This document shows, one piece after another, positions 9,093 to 16,959 of a stretch of 64,000 nucleotides of DNA. Position numbers and translations under genes: made by a program. Source of the DNA: DGNJ01 sp002388905 (GTDB taxonomy: Bacteria > Pseudomonadota > Gammaproteobacteria > Pseudomonadales > Porticoccaceae); NCBI GenBank assembly GCA_036843405.1, contig DAITSJ010000005.1, positions 62,001 to 126,000 of the forward strand. The letters are read 5' to 3'. The notes beneath the pieces are model-generated. The model was not told the DNA's origin. It searched no databases and saw only the letters and a program-made list of their open reading frames with translations. The stretch's first letter is position 1. Every line of letters starts with the position of its first letter.

Positions 9093-9253
9093 CGGAACGA
9101 TTGTCTGCGCGGCAGCTGTCTGTTTAAAAACGGTCGCGGCCGGGCCCGCACGTCCATGCGGCAGCCGCGAATCCGGGTATAATGGCCGGTATTCCCTCGC
9201 GGTTGGGAGCCGGCAAGGGCTGGCCTTCGGCGTTGTAGTATGAGAGAGCGTTG

Positions 9254-9517
9254 ATGAAGCAGTACACCAAGAAACAAATCGATCAACTGGTGGAAATCCG
9301 GCGGCGGCTCAAGAGCGAACTGGGCGCCGCCATTCAGTTGGCGGATCCGGATCTTTTGGACCTCCTGATCGACTACTGGCCCAGGTCCCGGGATGCCATC
9401 ACCCGCTCCCGAATCCGGGAGTTCATGGACGAGGTCGGTGGCGAGTGGCGCGAACGGCTCGACCGGGTGAGGGCGGCCGAAGAACGAAAAACCGGAAAAC
9501 GGTCGCTGTTGTCGTGA
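9254..9517 (+). CDS. Small conserved-looking hypothetical protein
   Basis: I do not recognise this 87-residue protein. It is charged and predicted mostly helical, starting MKQYTKKQIDQLVEIRRRL with a basic helix, then an acidic central part (LADPDLLDLLIDYWPRS) and a basic tail. There is no signal peptide or membrane segment. The ATG at 9254 is preferred to a TTG immediately before it. A perfect -10 (TATAAT, 9178-9183) lies 71 bp upstream, though without a clear -35. The codon use looks like that of its neighbours, which supports a real gene. It precedes maeB by about 100 bp. Confidence 0.6.
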   Translation: MKQYTKKQIDQLVEIRRRLKSELGAAIQLADPDLLDLLIDYWPRSRDAITRSRIREFMDEVGGEWRERLDRVRAAEERKTGKRSLLS

Positions 9518-9620
9518 CAGCCGGCCGGGTGCGAAAAACACAATCCAGGCAAGGCGTCCCCTCACGTCGGCGGCGGGGAACCGCATACATTATTGCCGAA
9601 ACAAGCAGGAACAGAAGACC

Positions 9621-11927
9621 ATGCGCGACGAGACACCCAAAGACGAGACATTTAAAGAAAGTTCACTCCGCTACCACACCGACCCCCCGGCCGGAAAGCT
9701 GGCCATTCGCCCCACCAAGCCCCTGGCCAACAAACGGGACCTGTCCCGGGCCTATTCGCCCGGCGTGGCCTACGCCTGCGAACTGATTGAGCAGGATCCC
9801 AGGGAGGCGGCCAATGTCACGGCGCGCGGCAACCTGGTGGCGGTGATATCCAATGGCACCGCGGTGCTGGGGCTCGGCAACATCGGGCCGCTGGCGGCCA
9901 AGCCGGTGATGGAGGGGAAGGCCGTCCTGTTCAAGAAGTTCGCCAATATCGACGTTTTTGACGTGGAAGTGGACGAGACCGATGTCGATAAGCTGGTGGA
10001 CATCATTGCCTCCCTGGAACCCACGTTCGGCGGTATCAACCTGGAGGATATCAAGGCCCCCGAGTGTTTCGACGTGGAGCGCAAATTGCGGGAGCGCATG
10101 AATATCCCCGTCTTCCACGACGACCAGCACGGCACCGCCATTGTGTCCGCCGCCGCCGTCTATAACGGCCTGCGCATCGTCGACAAGAAATTCGAGGAGA
10201 TCAAGGTGGTGGTTTCCGGCGCCGGCGCCGCCAGTATCGCCTGTGTCGACCTGCTGGTGACCATGGGGCTGCGCAAGGAAAACGTACGCATGCTCGACCG
10301 CAATGGTGTCATCTACGCCGGTCGCCAGGAGAACATGAATCCCTGGAAGGAAGCCTACGCGGTGGATACCGCCGACCGCACCATCGACGACGCCATCGAG
10401 GGCGCCGACCTTTTCCTGGGGCTTTCGGGGCCGGGTGTTCTCAATGGCGAGATGATCAAGAAAATGGCCCGGGACCCGTTGATTCTGGCCATGTCCAACC
10501 CCATTCCCGAGATCATGCCCGAGGAGGCGCGGGCGGCGCGCCCCGACGCCATTCTCGCCACCGGCCGATCCGACTACCCCAACCAGGTCAATAATGTCCT
10601 GTGTTTCCCCTTTATCTTCCGGGGTGCCCTCGATTGCGGCGCCAGCACCATCAACGATGCCATGAAGAAGGCGTGCGTCAGGGCCATCGCCGACCTGGCC
10701 ACCCGGGAAATCACCGAGGCGGTGGTTCATGCCTACGCGGGCGAGGAACTCAAGTTCGGCCCCGACTACCTGATTCCCAAGCCCTTCGATCCACGGCTGA
10801 TCGAGGAAGTGCCCCTGGCCGTGGTCAAGGCGGCCATGGAGAGCGGCGTGGCCACCCGGCCCATCGCGGATATGGAAGCCTACCGGACCCGCCTGCACTC
10901 CTACGTCAGCGGCAGCCGGTTGTTCATGCAGCCCACCATTGAGCTGGCCCGGCGTAACCCGGCGCGCATCGCCTATGCGGAAGGGGAAAACGACGACGTC
11001 ATCCTGGCCATGCAGGCGGTGGTGGACGAAAAGATCGCCAAGCCGGTATTGCTGGGCCGCCAGGCAGTCATCGAGCGCAAGATCCAGGAAATGGGCCTGC
11101 GCCTGGAACCGGGGGTGGATTTCGAGATATACAATTCCTACCAGGCCGACGACGACGGCAAGTACTGGCAGTACTACCACCAGCAGGTGGGGCGCTCCGG
11201 GATTTCCGTGGAAGGGGCGCAGAACGCCGTGCATTCCAACAATACCGTGCTGGCGGCCCTGATGGTCGCTCTCGGGGAAGCCGACGGCATGATCTGCGGC
11301 AAGGTGGGGCGTTTTGACGAACACCTGAAGGATATCTCCCAGATCATCCCCCCGACCCGGGAAAACGGCCAACTCTCCTCCGTATGTGCCCTGTTGCTGG
11401 AAGACGGGCCGTTATTTCTCGCGGATCCCTTCGTCAACGTCGACCCCAGCGAGGAGGAAATCGTCGCCATCGCCCGGGACGCCATCGAGTTCGTGAGCAA
11501 GGATTTCGATATCGAGCCCAAGGTGGCCCTGTTGTCCCACTCCAATTACGGGACCTACGAGGACGAATCCTCTCTCAAGATGAAGCGGGCGTCGGAACAC
11601 CTGCGCCGGGAGTTGCCCGACGTGCAGATCGACGGGGAAATGCACGCGCTGTCGGCCCTGAACGCGGATCTGCGCGCCACCATTTTCCAGAACAACACCC
11701 TCGAGGGCCGGGCCAACCTGCTGATCATGCCCAACATGGATGCCGCCAGTATCGCCCTGGGCCTTATCCGGTCGGTGACCAACGCCCGGCTGGTGGGGCC
11801 TTTCCTCAAGGGCCTGGACCAGGCGGCACACATCCTGATTCCGTCGGTATCCGGGCGCGGCATCCTCAATATGAGCGCCCTTACCGTGGCCGATATCTAC
11901 CGGCGCCGGCAGGAGGCCGGCAAGTAA
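9621..11927 (+). CDS. maeB: NADP-dependent malic enzyme with C-terminal phosphotransacetylase-like domain
   Basis: This 768-residue cytosolic enzyme decarboxylates malate to pyruvate with NADP, supplying NADPH and gluconeogenic pyruvate. The malic N domain (residues ~20-160) includes [11 protein letters not shown] and [11 protein letters not shown]. The NAD(P)-binding domain (~165-400) has [16 protein letters not shown] and [10 protein letters not shown]. From ~430 onward the phosphate acetyl/butyryltransferase-like domain begins ([19 protein letters not shown]), ending in [19 protein letters not shown]. This hybrid length matches MaeB, where the PTA part is regulatory rather than catalytic. 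Its own RBS (GGAACAGAAG) precedes the ATG. Confidence 0.95.
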   Translation: MRDETPKDETFKESSLRYHTDPPAGKLAIRPTKPLANKRDLSRAYSPGVAYACELIEQDPREAANVTARGNLVAVISNGTAVLGLGNIGPLAAKPVMEGKAVLFKKFANIDVFDVEVDETDVDKLVDIIASLEPTFGGINLEDIKAPECFDVERKLRERMNIPVFHDDQHGTAIVSAAAVYNGLRIVDKKFEEIKVVVSGAGAASIACVDLLVTMGLRKENVRMLDRNGVIYAGRQENMNPWKEAYAVDTADRTIDDAIEGADLFLGLSGPGVLNGEMIKKMARDPLILAMSNPIPEIMPEEARAARPDAILATGRSDYPNQVNNVLCFPFIFRGALDCGASTINDAMKKACVRAIADLATREITEAVVHAYAGEELKFGPDYLIPKPFDPRLIEEVPLAVVKAAMESGVATRPIADMEAYRTRLHSYVSGSRLFMQPTIELARRNPARIAYAEGENDDVILAMQAVVDEKIAKPVLLGRQAVIERKIQEMGLRLEPGVDFEIYNSYQADDDGKYWQYYHQQVGRSGISVEGAQNAVHSNNTVLAALMVALGEADGMICGKVGRFDEHLKDISQIIPPTRENGQLSSVCALLLEDGPLFLADPFVNVDPSEEEIVAIARDAIEFVSKDFDIEPKVALLSHSNYGTYEDESSLKMKRASEHLRRELPDVQIDGEMHALSALNADLRATIFQNNTLEGRANLLIMPNMDAASIALGLIRSVTNARLVGPFLKGLDQAAHILIPSVSGRGILNMSALTVADIYRRRQEAGK

Positions 11928-12081
11928 TCGCCGCCGGCCCGGTGAAGGGGCCGGTTGCCTATCCCGGCTGACCGGGTCGGCACGGTGCCGGGGTACCTGC
12001 TATCTTGATAGTCCGGCGTGGCGGATCGGAAGTTCCCGATGTCGTCGGCGCCGGCATTGTCGCGGATAGCAGGAGGACACC

Positions 12082-12774
12082 ATGATCGAGCTTTACTACT
12101 GGCCCACCCCCAACGGTCACAAGATCACCATGATGCTCGAAGAAACGGGGCTGGCCTATCGGGTGGTGCCCGTTAATATTGCCCGGGGCGAGCAGTTCGA
12201 GCCGGATTTCCTGGCCATCTCCCCCAATAACAAGATGCCCGCGATGATCGATCGCGAACCCGGCGAAGGGAGCGGGCCGCTGTCGCTATTCGAGTCCGGC
12301 GCGATTCTCCAGTACCTGGCGGAAAAGAGCGGGCAGTTCCTGCCCGCCGATCGCTTTGGCAAATACGGGGTGCTCCAGTGGCTGTTCTGGCAGATGGCCC
12401 ACCTGGGTCCCATGCTCGGCCAGCAGCACCACTTCCGCAATTACGCCCCGGAGCGGATCGAGTACGCGGTTGAGCGGTACCAGAAGGAAACCGAGCGGCT
12501 CTATGGCGTGCTCGAGGATCAGCTCGAGGGCCGGGATTTTATTGCCGGCGATTATTCCATCGCCGACATGGCCTGTTACCCCTGGGTGATGCCCGACCGC
12601 CAGGGTATCGATGCGGGCGAGTTCCCCAATATCGTCCGCTGGCAGGAGCGTATCCGTGCCCGGCCGGCGGTAAAGCGTGCCTACGCCGTGGCCGACGATA
12701 TCAATGCGGAAGAAACCATTACCGAGGAATCGAAAAAGATTCTTTTCGGACAGGGGCGACGCCCACGGCGGTAA
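12082..12774 (+). CDS. Glutathione S-transferase family protein, nu-class (YfcG/YghU-like)
   Basis: This 230-residue protein has a thioredoxin-fold N domain (residues 1-85) opening MIELYYWPTPNGHKITMMLE and a helical C domain. The T-x-N-x-x-K pattern near residue 10, NNKMPAMID for the cis-proline, and LFESGAILQYLAEKS for glutathione gamma-glutamyl contacts all match the nu-class enzymes. These act as glutathione-dependent disulfide reductases rather than classical transferases. An AGGAGG sits just ahead of the ATG. No neighbouring gene suggests a specific substrate. Confidence 0.9.
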   Translation: MIELYYWPTPNGHKITMMLEETGLAYRVVPVNIARGEQFEPDFLAISPNNKMPAMIDREPGEGSGPLSLFESGAILQYLAEKSGQFLPADRFGKYGVLQWLFWQMAHLGPMLGQQHHFRNYAPERIEYAVERYQKETERLYGVLEDQLEGRDFIAGDYSIADMACYPWVMPDRQGIDAGEFPNIVRWQERIRARPAVKRAYAVADDINAEETITEESKKILFGQGRRPRR

Positions 12775-13040
12775 AGCCGGCGCCGCTCCGCGTTCCGTTT
12801 CCCATCGGGGACGCTATAGCCCACTGATTTTTATTGGATTTTCCTGTTCCAGGGTAAATCCCGTCGCCCATTGGTGACAGGTTTTCCCTGTCCCGTTCGC
12901 CATATCCCGTTACGCCTTTCCCAGTCCTCTGATTTTAAGAGAAAAATCTTATCTGGCACGACGAATGCAAAGATGAAGAGGTGGATGCAACACGGCAAAT
13001 CAGACCACACCAATTGATAGTGCGATAGGAGGAGTAGGAA

Positions 13041-13319
13041 ATGAAAAAATCCATTGTGACCGGTGCCGCCATCCTGTTCAGCATGGCCGCTCTCGCCGGT
13101 GAGCAGGGTGCCATGGGCAAGGCGTCATTCGACAAAATCGACAGTGACCGCGATGGTTATGTGGATCAGGTCGAAGCGTCCGCCGCCGGCATCACGGAAG
13201 GCCAGTTTTCCGCCATGGACAAAAACCGGGACGGCAAGGTGAGCAAGGAAGAGTACCAGGCCGCTACCCAGTCGAAGTCGTCCGACAGTTCGCGGGACGG
13301 CGGGGCGGGTGGTTACTGA
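13041..13319 (+). CDS. Small exported EF-hand calcium-binding protein
   Basis: This 92-residue protein has an N-terminal signal peptide (MKKSIVTGAAILFSMAALAG, cleavage near residue 20) and two canonical EF-hand loops. Loop one is D34-x-D36-x-D38-G39 ending at E45, and loop two is D60-x-N62-x-D64-G65 ending at E71. The tail is serine- and glycine-rich. It probably binds calcium in the periplasm. A strong GGAGGAG precedes the start and a hairpin terminator follows. There is no enzymatic domain, and its partner is unknown. Confidence 0.85.
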   Translation: MKKSIVTGAAILFSMAALAGEQGAMGKASFDKIDSDRDGYVDQVEASAAGITEGQFSAMDKNRDGKVSKEEYQAATQSKSSDSSRDGGAGGY

Positions 13320-13338
13320 GCCGACCCGGCGCTCGACA

Positions 13339-13368
13339 AAACCCGGGCAGCCAGTGCTGCCCGGGTTT
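13339..13368 (+). terminator. Hairpin after the EF-hand gene
   Basis: A perfect 13-bp stem, AAACCCGGGCAGC (13339-13351) with GCTGCCCGGGTTT (13356-13368) and loop CAGT, lies about 20 bp after the EF-hand stop. The stem ends in T residues but no long T tract follows. Confidence 0.65.
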
Positions 13369-13437
13369 ACCCCGACTTTATTGTTAATCCGGCATGAGTT
13401 TGTGCCAGGTTAAAAGAGATGAAAGGAGTTCGTGACA

Positions 13438-13998
13438 ATGAAGCAACTATTTCTGGCATCGGCACTTGTTGGTTTCGTGTCATTACCAGTCCTCGCGCAG
13501 ACGGATTCGCTGGATCGCCCGGGTGTGTTTCTGGGCGGTAACTACGGGGGCTTCAAGGCTCGCGGCGGTGAATTCGACGATGATCGCGACCTGGTGGAAG
13601 CTGTCGGCGGTTTCCGGTTGAACCGCTATCTGGCGCTGGAAGGAAATTACATTGATTTCGGCGAATACGGCAGCAGCCTGGCATCCGCCGACGTGGACGG
13701 TTGGGGCGTTGCCTTTACCGGCCGCCTGCCGCTGACCCGGACTTTCGGTGTCTATGCCAAGGCCGGGCAATTTTTCTGGGATGCCGAGACCGAGGTGGCC
13801 GGCATCCGGGACGACCAGGATGGTGACGAACCCTTTTATGGCGTGGGTGTGGACTTCGCGATAACCGAGCGGGTCCAGCTTATTGCCGAATACAACCGTT
13901 TCGATGTGGATCTCGACGACGACAGCTTTGCCGTACCCGTGCGGGACTCCGACACGGACCTGGATGTGGCCAAGATCGGTGTCCGGTTCCATCTCTGA
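13438..13998 (+). CDS. Outer-membrane beta-barrel protein (OmpA/OmpW-like small barrel)
   Basis: This 186-residue protein starts at the ATG 10 nt after AAGGAG; a GTG two codons earlier is too close to the RBS. It has a signal peptide ending near LPVLAQ (residue ~20). The mature part has eight-strand barrel character: GVFLGGNYGGFKA, YLALEGNYIDFGEYG, FGVYAKAGQFFWDAETEV, FYGVGVDFAITERVQLIAEYNRF. It ends VAKIGVRFHL with the aromatic-containing C-terminal strand. This fits the OmpA-like transmembrane domain family (Pfam OMP_b-brl). The function may be structural, and no enzymatic residues are evident. Confidence 0.82.
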   Translation: MKQLFLASALVGFVSLPVLAQTDSLDRPGVFLGGNYGGFKARGGEFDDDRDLVEAVGGFRLNRYLALEGNYIDFGEYGSSLASADVDGWGVAFTGRLPLTRTFGVYAKAGQFFWDAETEVAGIRDDQDGDEPFYGVGVDFAITERVQLIAEYNRFDVDLDDDSFAVPVRDSDTDLDVAKIGVRFHL

Positions 13999-14057
13999 GT
14001 GGCCTGTCAGTCGGGTAAACACTACTCGAACCAGTGCTCGAAAGTCCCCAGCCTTTG

Positions 14058-14081
14058 CCCCGCACCCGCGGGGTTTTTTTT
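14058..14081 (+). terminator. Rho-independent terminator between convergent genes
   Basis: Stem CCCCGC (14058-14063) with GCGGGG (14068-14073), loop ACCC, then eight T (14074-14081). It terminates the outer-membrane protein gene. The convergent DUF3565 gene ends at 14092 on the other strand. Confidence 0.85.
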
Positions 14082-14091
14082 GGTGCCTGCA

Positions 14092-14571
14092 TTAAGAAGG
14101 CTGCCAGTCCGCAACAGGCGTGGCGTAAAAGGTCAGGAAAAATCGTGCCCCGGCCAGTGGTGCCAGCCGGTAGTGCATCCCGGGGGCGACAATACCGGGT
14201 TTTGCCGGCGACAGCGCCTGCGGGTCCGACAGGCACTCTGTCTGGAGGTGCAGGTATCCAGCCAGCACGGTAATCCGTGTCCAGACCCCGGTAGGTCCGG
14301 CCTTTTTCTCGAGAAGCTTTAACGGCGCTGTTGCGTCGCTGTAGGTGGGCGTGCGTCCTGCCGGCCTGCAGCTGTCGGGTATCTCCAGGCGATCGCAGCG
14401 CAGGCAATCCAGGCGTTCCCCGAGCTTGCTTTGTCGACCTTTCCGGGTCTTTGTCCAGGGGCGGTTGATAAAGGGCGGATTGTGCCGGACATGCTGGGGA
14501 TGACCGCAGTCCAGGATGGCGGTCCAGTCGCCCTCGTCGTCGAGTGCAAAATCCACAATCCGGCGCAGCAA
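14092..14571 (-). CDS. DUF3565-DUF1971 fusion protein (putative zinc site plus TehB-N-like cupin domain)
   Basis: This 159-residue protein starts with TTG (LRRIVDFALDDEGDWTAIL). Residues 4-60 match the DUF3565 pattern, with C22, H24, H27, H30 and a CxxC at C56/C59, suggesting a metal site. From ~residue 72 the sequence TPTYSDATAPLKLLEKKAG and GVWTRITVLAGYLHLQ, then PGIVAPGMHYRLAPL and FFLTFYA, resembles DUF1971, the small beta-barrel domain found ahead of TehB-type tellurite methyltransferases. No methyltransferase follows here. Both family names are from memory of consensus patterns. The biochemical role is unknown. Confidence 0.7.
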   Translation of the reverse strand: MLRRIVDFALDDEGDWTAILDCGHPQHVRHNPPFINRPWTKTRKGRQSKLGERLDCLRCDRLEIPDSCRPAGRTPTYSDATAPLKLLEKKAGPTGVWTRITVLAGYLHLQTECLSDPQALSPAKPGIVAPGMHYRLAPLAGARFFLTFYATPVADWQPS

Positions 14572-14768
14572 GGTCGGTCCCCGGAAAATTAGCGTCCCGC
14601 CCCAGCGTTAAAAAGGCCCGGAACTGGACGAATCACAGAATGCCGACTAAGACTAATAGAAAGTTAACGAACAGTTGTCAATTCAGCCGCTATCTTCGCG
14701 GCTGTCTGGGAACGGGTCGGTGGCGCCGGTAAAGCAGGGGCGCCGTGTAATGATCTATTGGAAAAATC

Positions 14769-15470
14769 ATGAAAACTATCCGACTGATTTCAATGGGCAC
14801 CTGCCTGGTCCTGATGCTCACCGGCTGCTTCTCCCCCATGCGCGAAGCCTCGGGCTGGAAAGTCGCGCGGGAATCAGCGCCGGTGGCGCCGACGATAGCG
14901 CGGGCCATGGGGTTTCACTATGGGCCCGTGGTCGCGCACCGGATCCGGCAGTGGCAGGCGTTGATGGAGAATGCCGCCAGCCATAGCGAAGCCGACAACC
15001 TGCGTCGCGTCAACGATTTTTTCAACGGGGCTCGCTTTGTCGATGACGCCGTCTCCTGGGGTGAGAACGATTACTGGGCCACACCCCTGGAGTTCCTTGT
15101 TCGTGACGCCGGTGACTGCGAGGATTTTGCCACTGCGAAGTATTTCACGCTGCAGAAAATGGGGGTGGCGCCGGCAAAGCTGCGCCTTGTTTACAGTACT
15201 TTCCGGGATACGGGGCAAGCCCATATGGTGCTGGCCTATTACCCCGACCAAAGTGGGGACCCGCTGGTGCTCGATAATATCAATCGCCGGATACGGCCCG
15301 GCAGCGAAAGATCGGATCTGGTGCCGATATTCAGCTTCAACGGGGATTCCCTCTGGCTTGCCCGCCGCGATTCCCGGCCCCTGAGAGCCGGCTCGCCGGG
15401 CAGTCTCCAGCGCTGGAGCCACTGGCAAAAACGCAGCCGGCAACAGTTCCTGGCAAGCGGGGAATCGTGA
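14769..15470 (+). CDS. LapG-like transglutaminase-fold cysteine protease, predicted lipoprotein
   Basis: This 233-residue protein belongs to the bacterial transglutaminase-like cysteine proteinases (PF06035). The catalytic triad is visible as C117 in AGDCEDFATAKYF, H152 in GQAHMVLAYY and D169 in LVLDNIN. The H-to-D spacing of 17 equals that of Pseudomonas LapG. The DCED acidic residues next to the cysteine are those LapG uses for calcium. LapG cleaves large surface adhesins in the periplasm under control of the c-di-GMP receptor LapD. Unlike typical LapG it carries a lipobox (MLTGC, C20), so it may be membrane-anchored. No lapD or adhesin gene is adjacent. Confidence 0.85.
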   Translation: MKTIRLISMGTCLVLMLTGCFSPMREASGWKVARESAPVAPTIARAMGFHYGPVVAHRIRQWQALMENAASHSEADNLRRVNDFFNGARFVDDAVSWGENDYWATPLEFLVRDAGDCEDFATAKYFTLQKMGVAPAKLRLVYSTFRDTGQAHMVLAYYPDQSGDPLVLDNINRRIRPGSERSDLVPIFSFNGDSLWLARRDSRPLRAGSPGSLQRWSHWQKRSRQQFLASGES

Positions 15471-15525
15471 GCGCGGCAGTTTCCGGGAAGAAAAGGAGTC
15501 TATAAGAGAGGCGAAAAAAAGAAAA

Positions 15526-15553
15526 AGCCGAGCCCGGTTAGGCGGACTCGGCT
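15526..15553. terminator. Bidirectional terminator between the LapG-like gene and nrdB
   Basis: Stem AGCCGAG (15526-15532) with CTCGGCT (15547-15553) is flanked by an A-rich tract on the left and a T-rich tract on the right. It can therefore act for both the plus-strand protease gene and the minus-strand nrd operon. Confidence 0.75.
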
Positions 15554-15669
15554 ATTTTTCTTTTTGAGCTGCTTCCCTTCATTGTTGTTTTTTGTTCTCC
15601 CTTCAAAGCTCTGATTCGAGGGATTGTCCCCATCTTGCCCGCCAAAGCCGGTCGATGCAAGGCGGCCGG

Positions 15670-16911
15670 TCAATCCCAGGTCAGGGCGCCGCCGGTCTGG
15701 TACTCGATGACCCGGGTCTCGAAGAAGTTCTTCTCCTTGCGCAGGTCCATCATCTCCGACATCCAGGGAAACGGGTTCTGGGCACCGGGATATTGCTCCG
15801 GCAGCCCCAGCTGGTTGAGCCGCCGGTTGGCAATAAAGTGCAGGTACTCCTCCATCATTGCCGCGTTCATGCCCAGCACCCCCCGGGGCATGGTGTCCCG
15901 GGCATAGGCGATTTCCAGTTCCGTACCCTCGAGAACCATGCGGGTTGCCTCGTCCTGGAACTCCGGTGTCCACAGGTGGGGATTTTCCACCTTGATTTGG
16001 TTGATCACGTCGATGCCGAAGTTCAGGTGCATGGATTCATCCCGGAGGATGTACTGGAATTGCTCGGCGACGCCCGTCATTTTGTTGCGCCGGCCCATGG
16101 ACAGGATCTGGGTGAAACCGCAGTAGAAGAAGATGCCCTCGGTGACGGCATAAAAGGCGATCAGGTTGCGCAACAGTTCCCGGTCGGTTTCCGGGGTGCC
16201 GGTGGTGAAGGTGGGGTCGCCCAGGGCCTGGGTGTGCTTGAGGCTCCAGGCCGCCTTTTGCGCCACCGATGGTACCTCCCGGTACATGTTGAAGACCTCG
16301 CCTTCGTCCATTCCCAGGGATTCGATACAGTACTGGTAGGCATGGGTGTGGATGGCCTCCTCGAAGGCCTGGCGCAACAGGTACTGCCGGCACTCTGGGT
16401 TGGTGATCAGCCGGTAGATGGCCAGCACCAGGTTGTTTGCCACCAGGGAGTCGGCGGTGGAAAAGTAGCCCAGGCTGCGCTCGACAATGCGGCGCTCGTC
16501 CGCGGAAAGGCCCTCGGCACTCTTCCACAGGGACACGTCGGCGTTCATGTTGATTTCCTGGGGCATCCAGTGGTTGGCGCAGCCGTCCAGCTGGTTGAGG
16601 TCGGCGCGGCAGTTGATCATGCGCTTGTCGTCCACCTCGATGCGGCCGGCACCCAGTTCCAGTTCCTCCAGGCCCGGCGCCACGTCGAGGCCTGCCAGGG
16701 CTTCCCGGGCATGTTCCAGGGCGTTGGCGGTCGTGTCCCGGGCTGTCCCGGACGCGCCTTCGGCGGGGGACGGCGTAACCTCGTCGCCGGCGCCCCGTAC
16801 CTCGACGTTCTCGTCGATAAGGCTGTCGGGCAGGGCCGGCGGTTCCGGCGTTGGTTGCGGGCGGAAGGTTTCCAGGGGCGCGTCTGTTTTATAGTCTTCC
16901 CAGCTAAGCAT
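15670..16911 (-). CDS. nrdB: Class Ia ribonucleotide reductase small (beta, R2) subunit
   Basis: This 413-residue protein generates the di-iron tyrosyl radical for deoxyribonucleotide synthesis. The block [12 protein letters not shown] holds the iron ligands Glu and His and, four residues on, the radical tyrosine, equivalent to E115, H118 and Y122 of E. coli. Further helices carry [12 protein letters not shown] and [10 protein letters not shown] with remaining ligands. The N-terminal ~80 residues are an acidic, proline-rich extension, longer than in E. coli NrdB. The ATG at 16911 has AAGGTG eight bases upstream and is preferred over a GTG three codons earlier. It is downstream of nrdA with a 48-bp gap, so the two form an operon. 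Confidence 0.95.
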   Translation of the reverse strand: MLSWEDYKTDAPLETFRPQPTPEPPALPDSLIDENVEVRGAGDEVTPSPAEGASGTARDTTANALEHAREALAGLDVAPGLEELELGAGRIEVDDKRMINCRADLNQLDGCANHWMPQEINMNADVSLWKSAEGLSADERRIVERSLGYFSTADSLVANNLVLAIYRLITNPECRQYLLRQAFEEAIHTHAYQYCIESLGMDEGEVFNMYREVPSVAQKAAWSLKHTQALGDPTFTTGTPETDRELLRNLIAFYAVTEGIFFYCGFTQILSMGRRNKMTGVAEQFQYILRDESMHLNFGIDVINQIKVENPHLWTPEFQDEATRMVLEGTELEIAYARDTMPRGVLGMNAAMMEEYLHFIANRRLNQLGLPEQYPGAQNPFPWMSEMMDLRKEKNFFETRVIEYQTGGALTWD

Positions 16912-16959
16912 GGTGTTCACCTTGTTTCTCTTTAAAGCGTTGGCGGTTTCCGGTCATCA

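Noticed and set aside
9663..11372. 569-codon minus-strand open frame opposite maeB
   Set aside because: Composition is typical of antisense in high-GC DNA, and it lies entirely within the well-supported malic enzyme gene.
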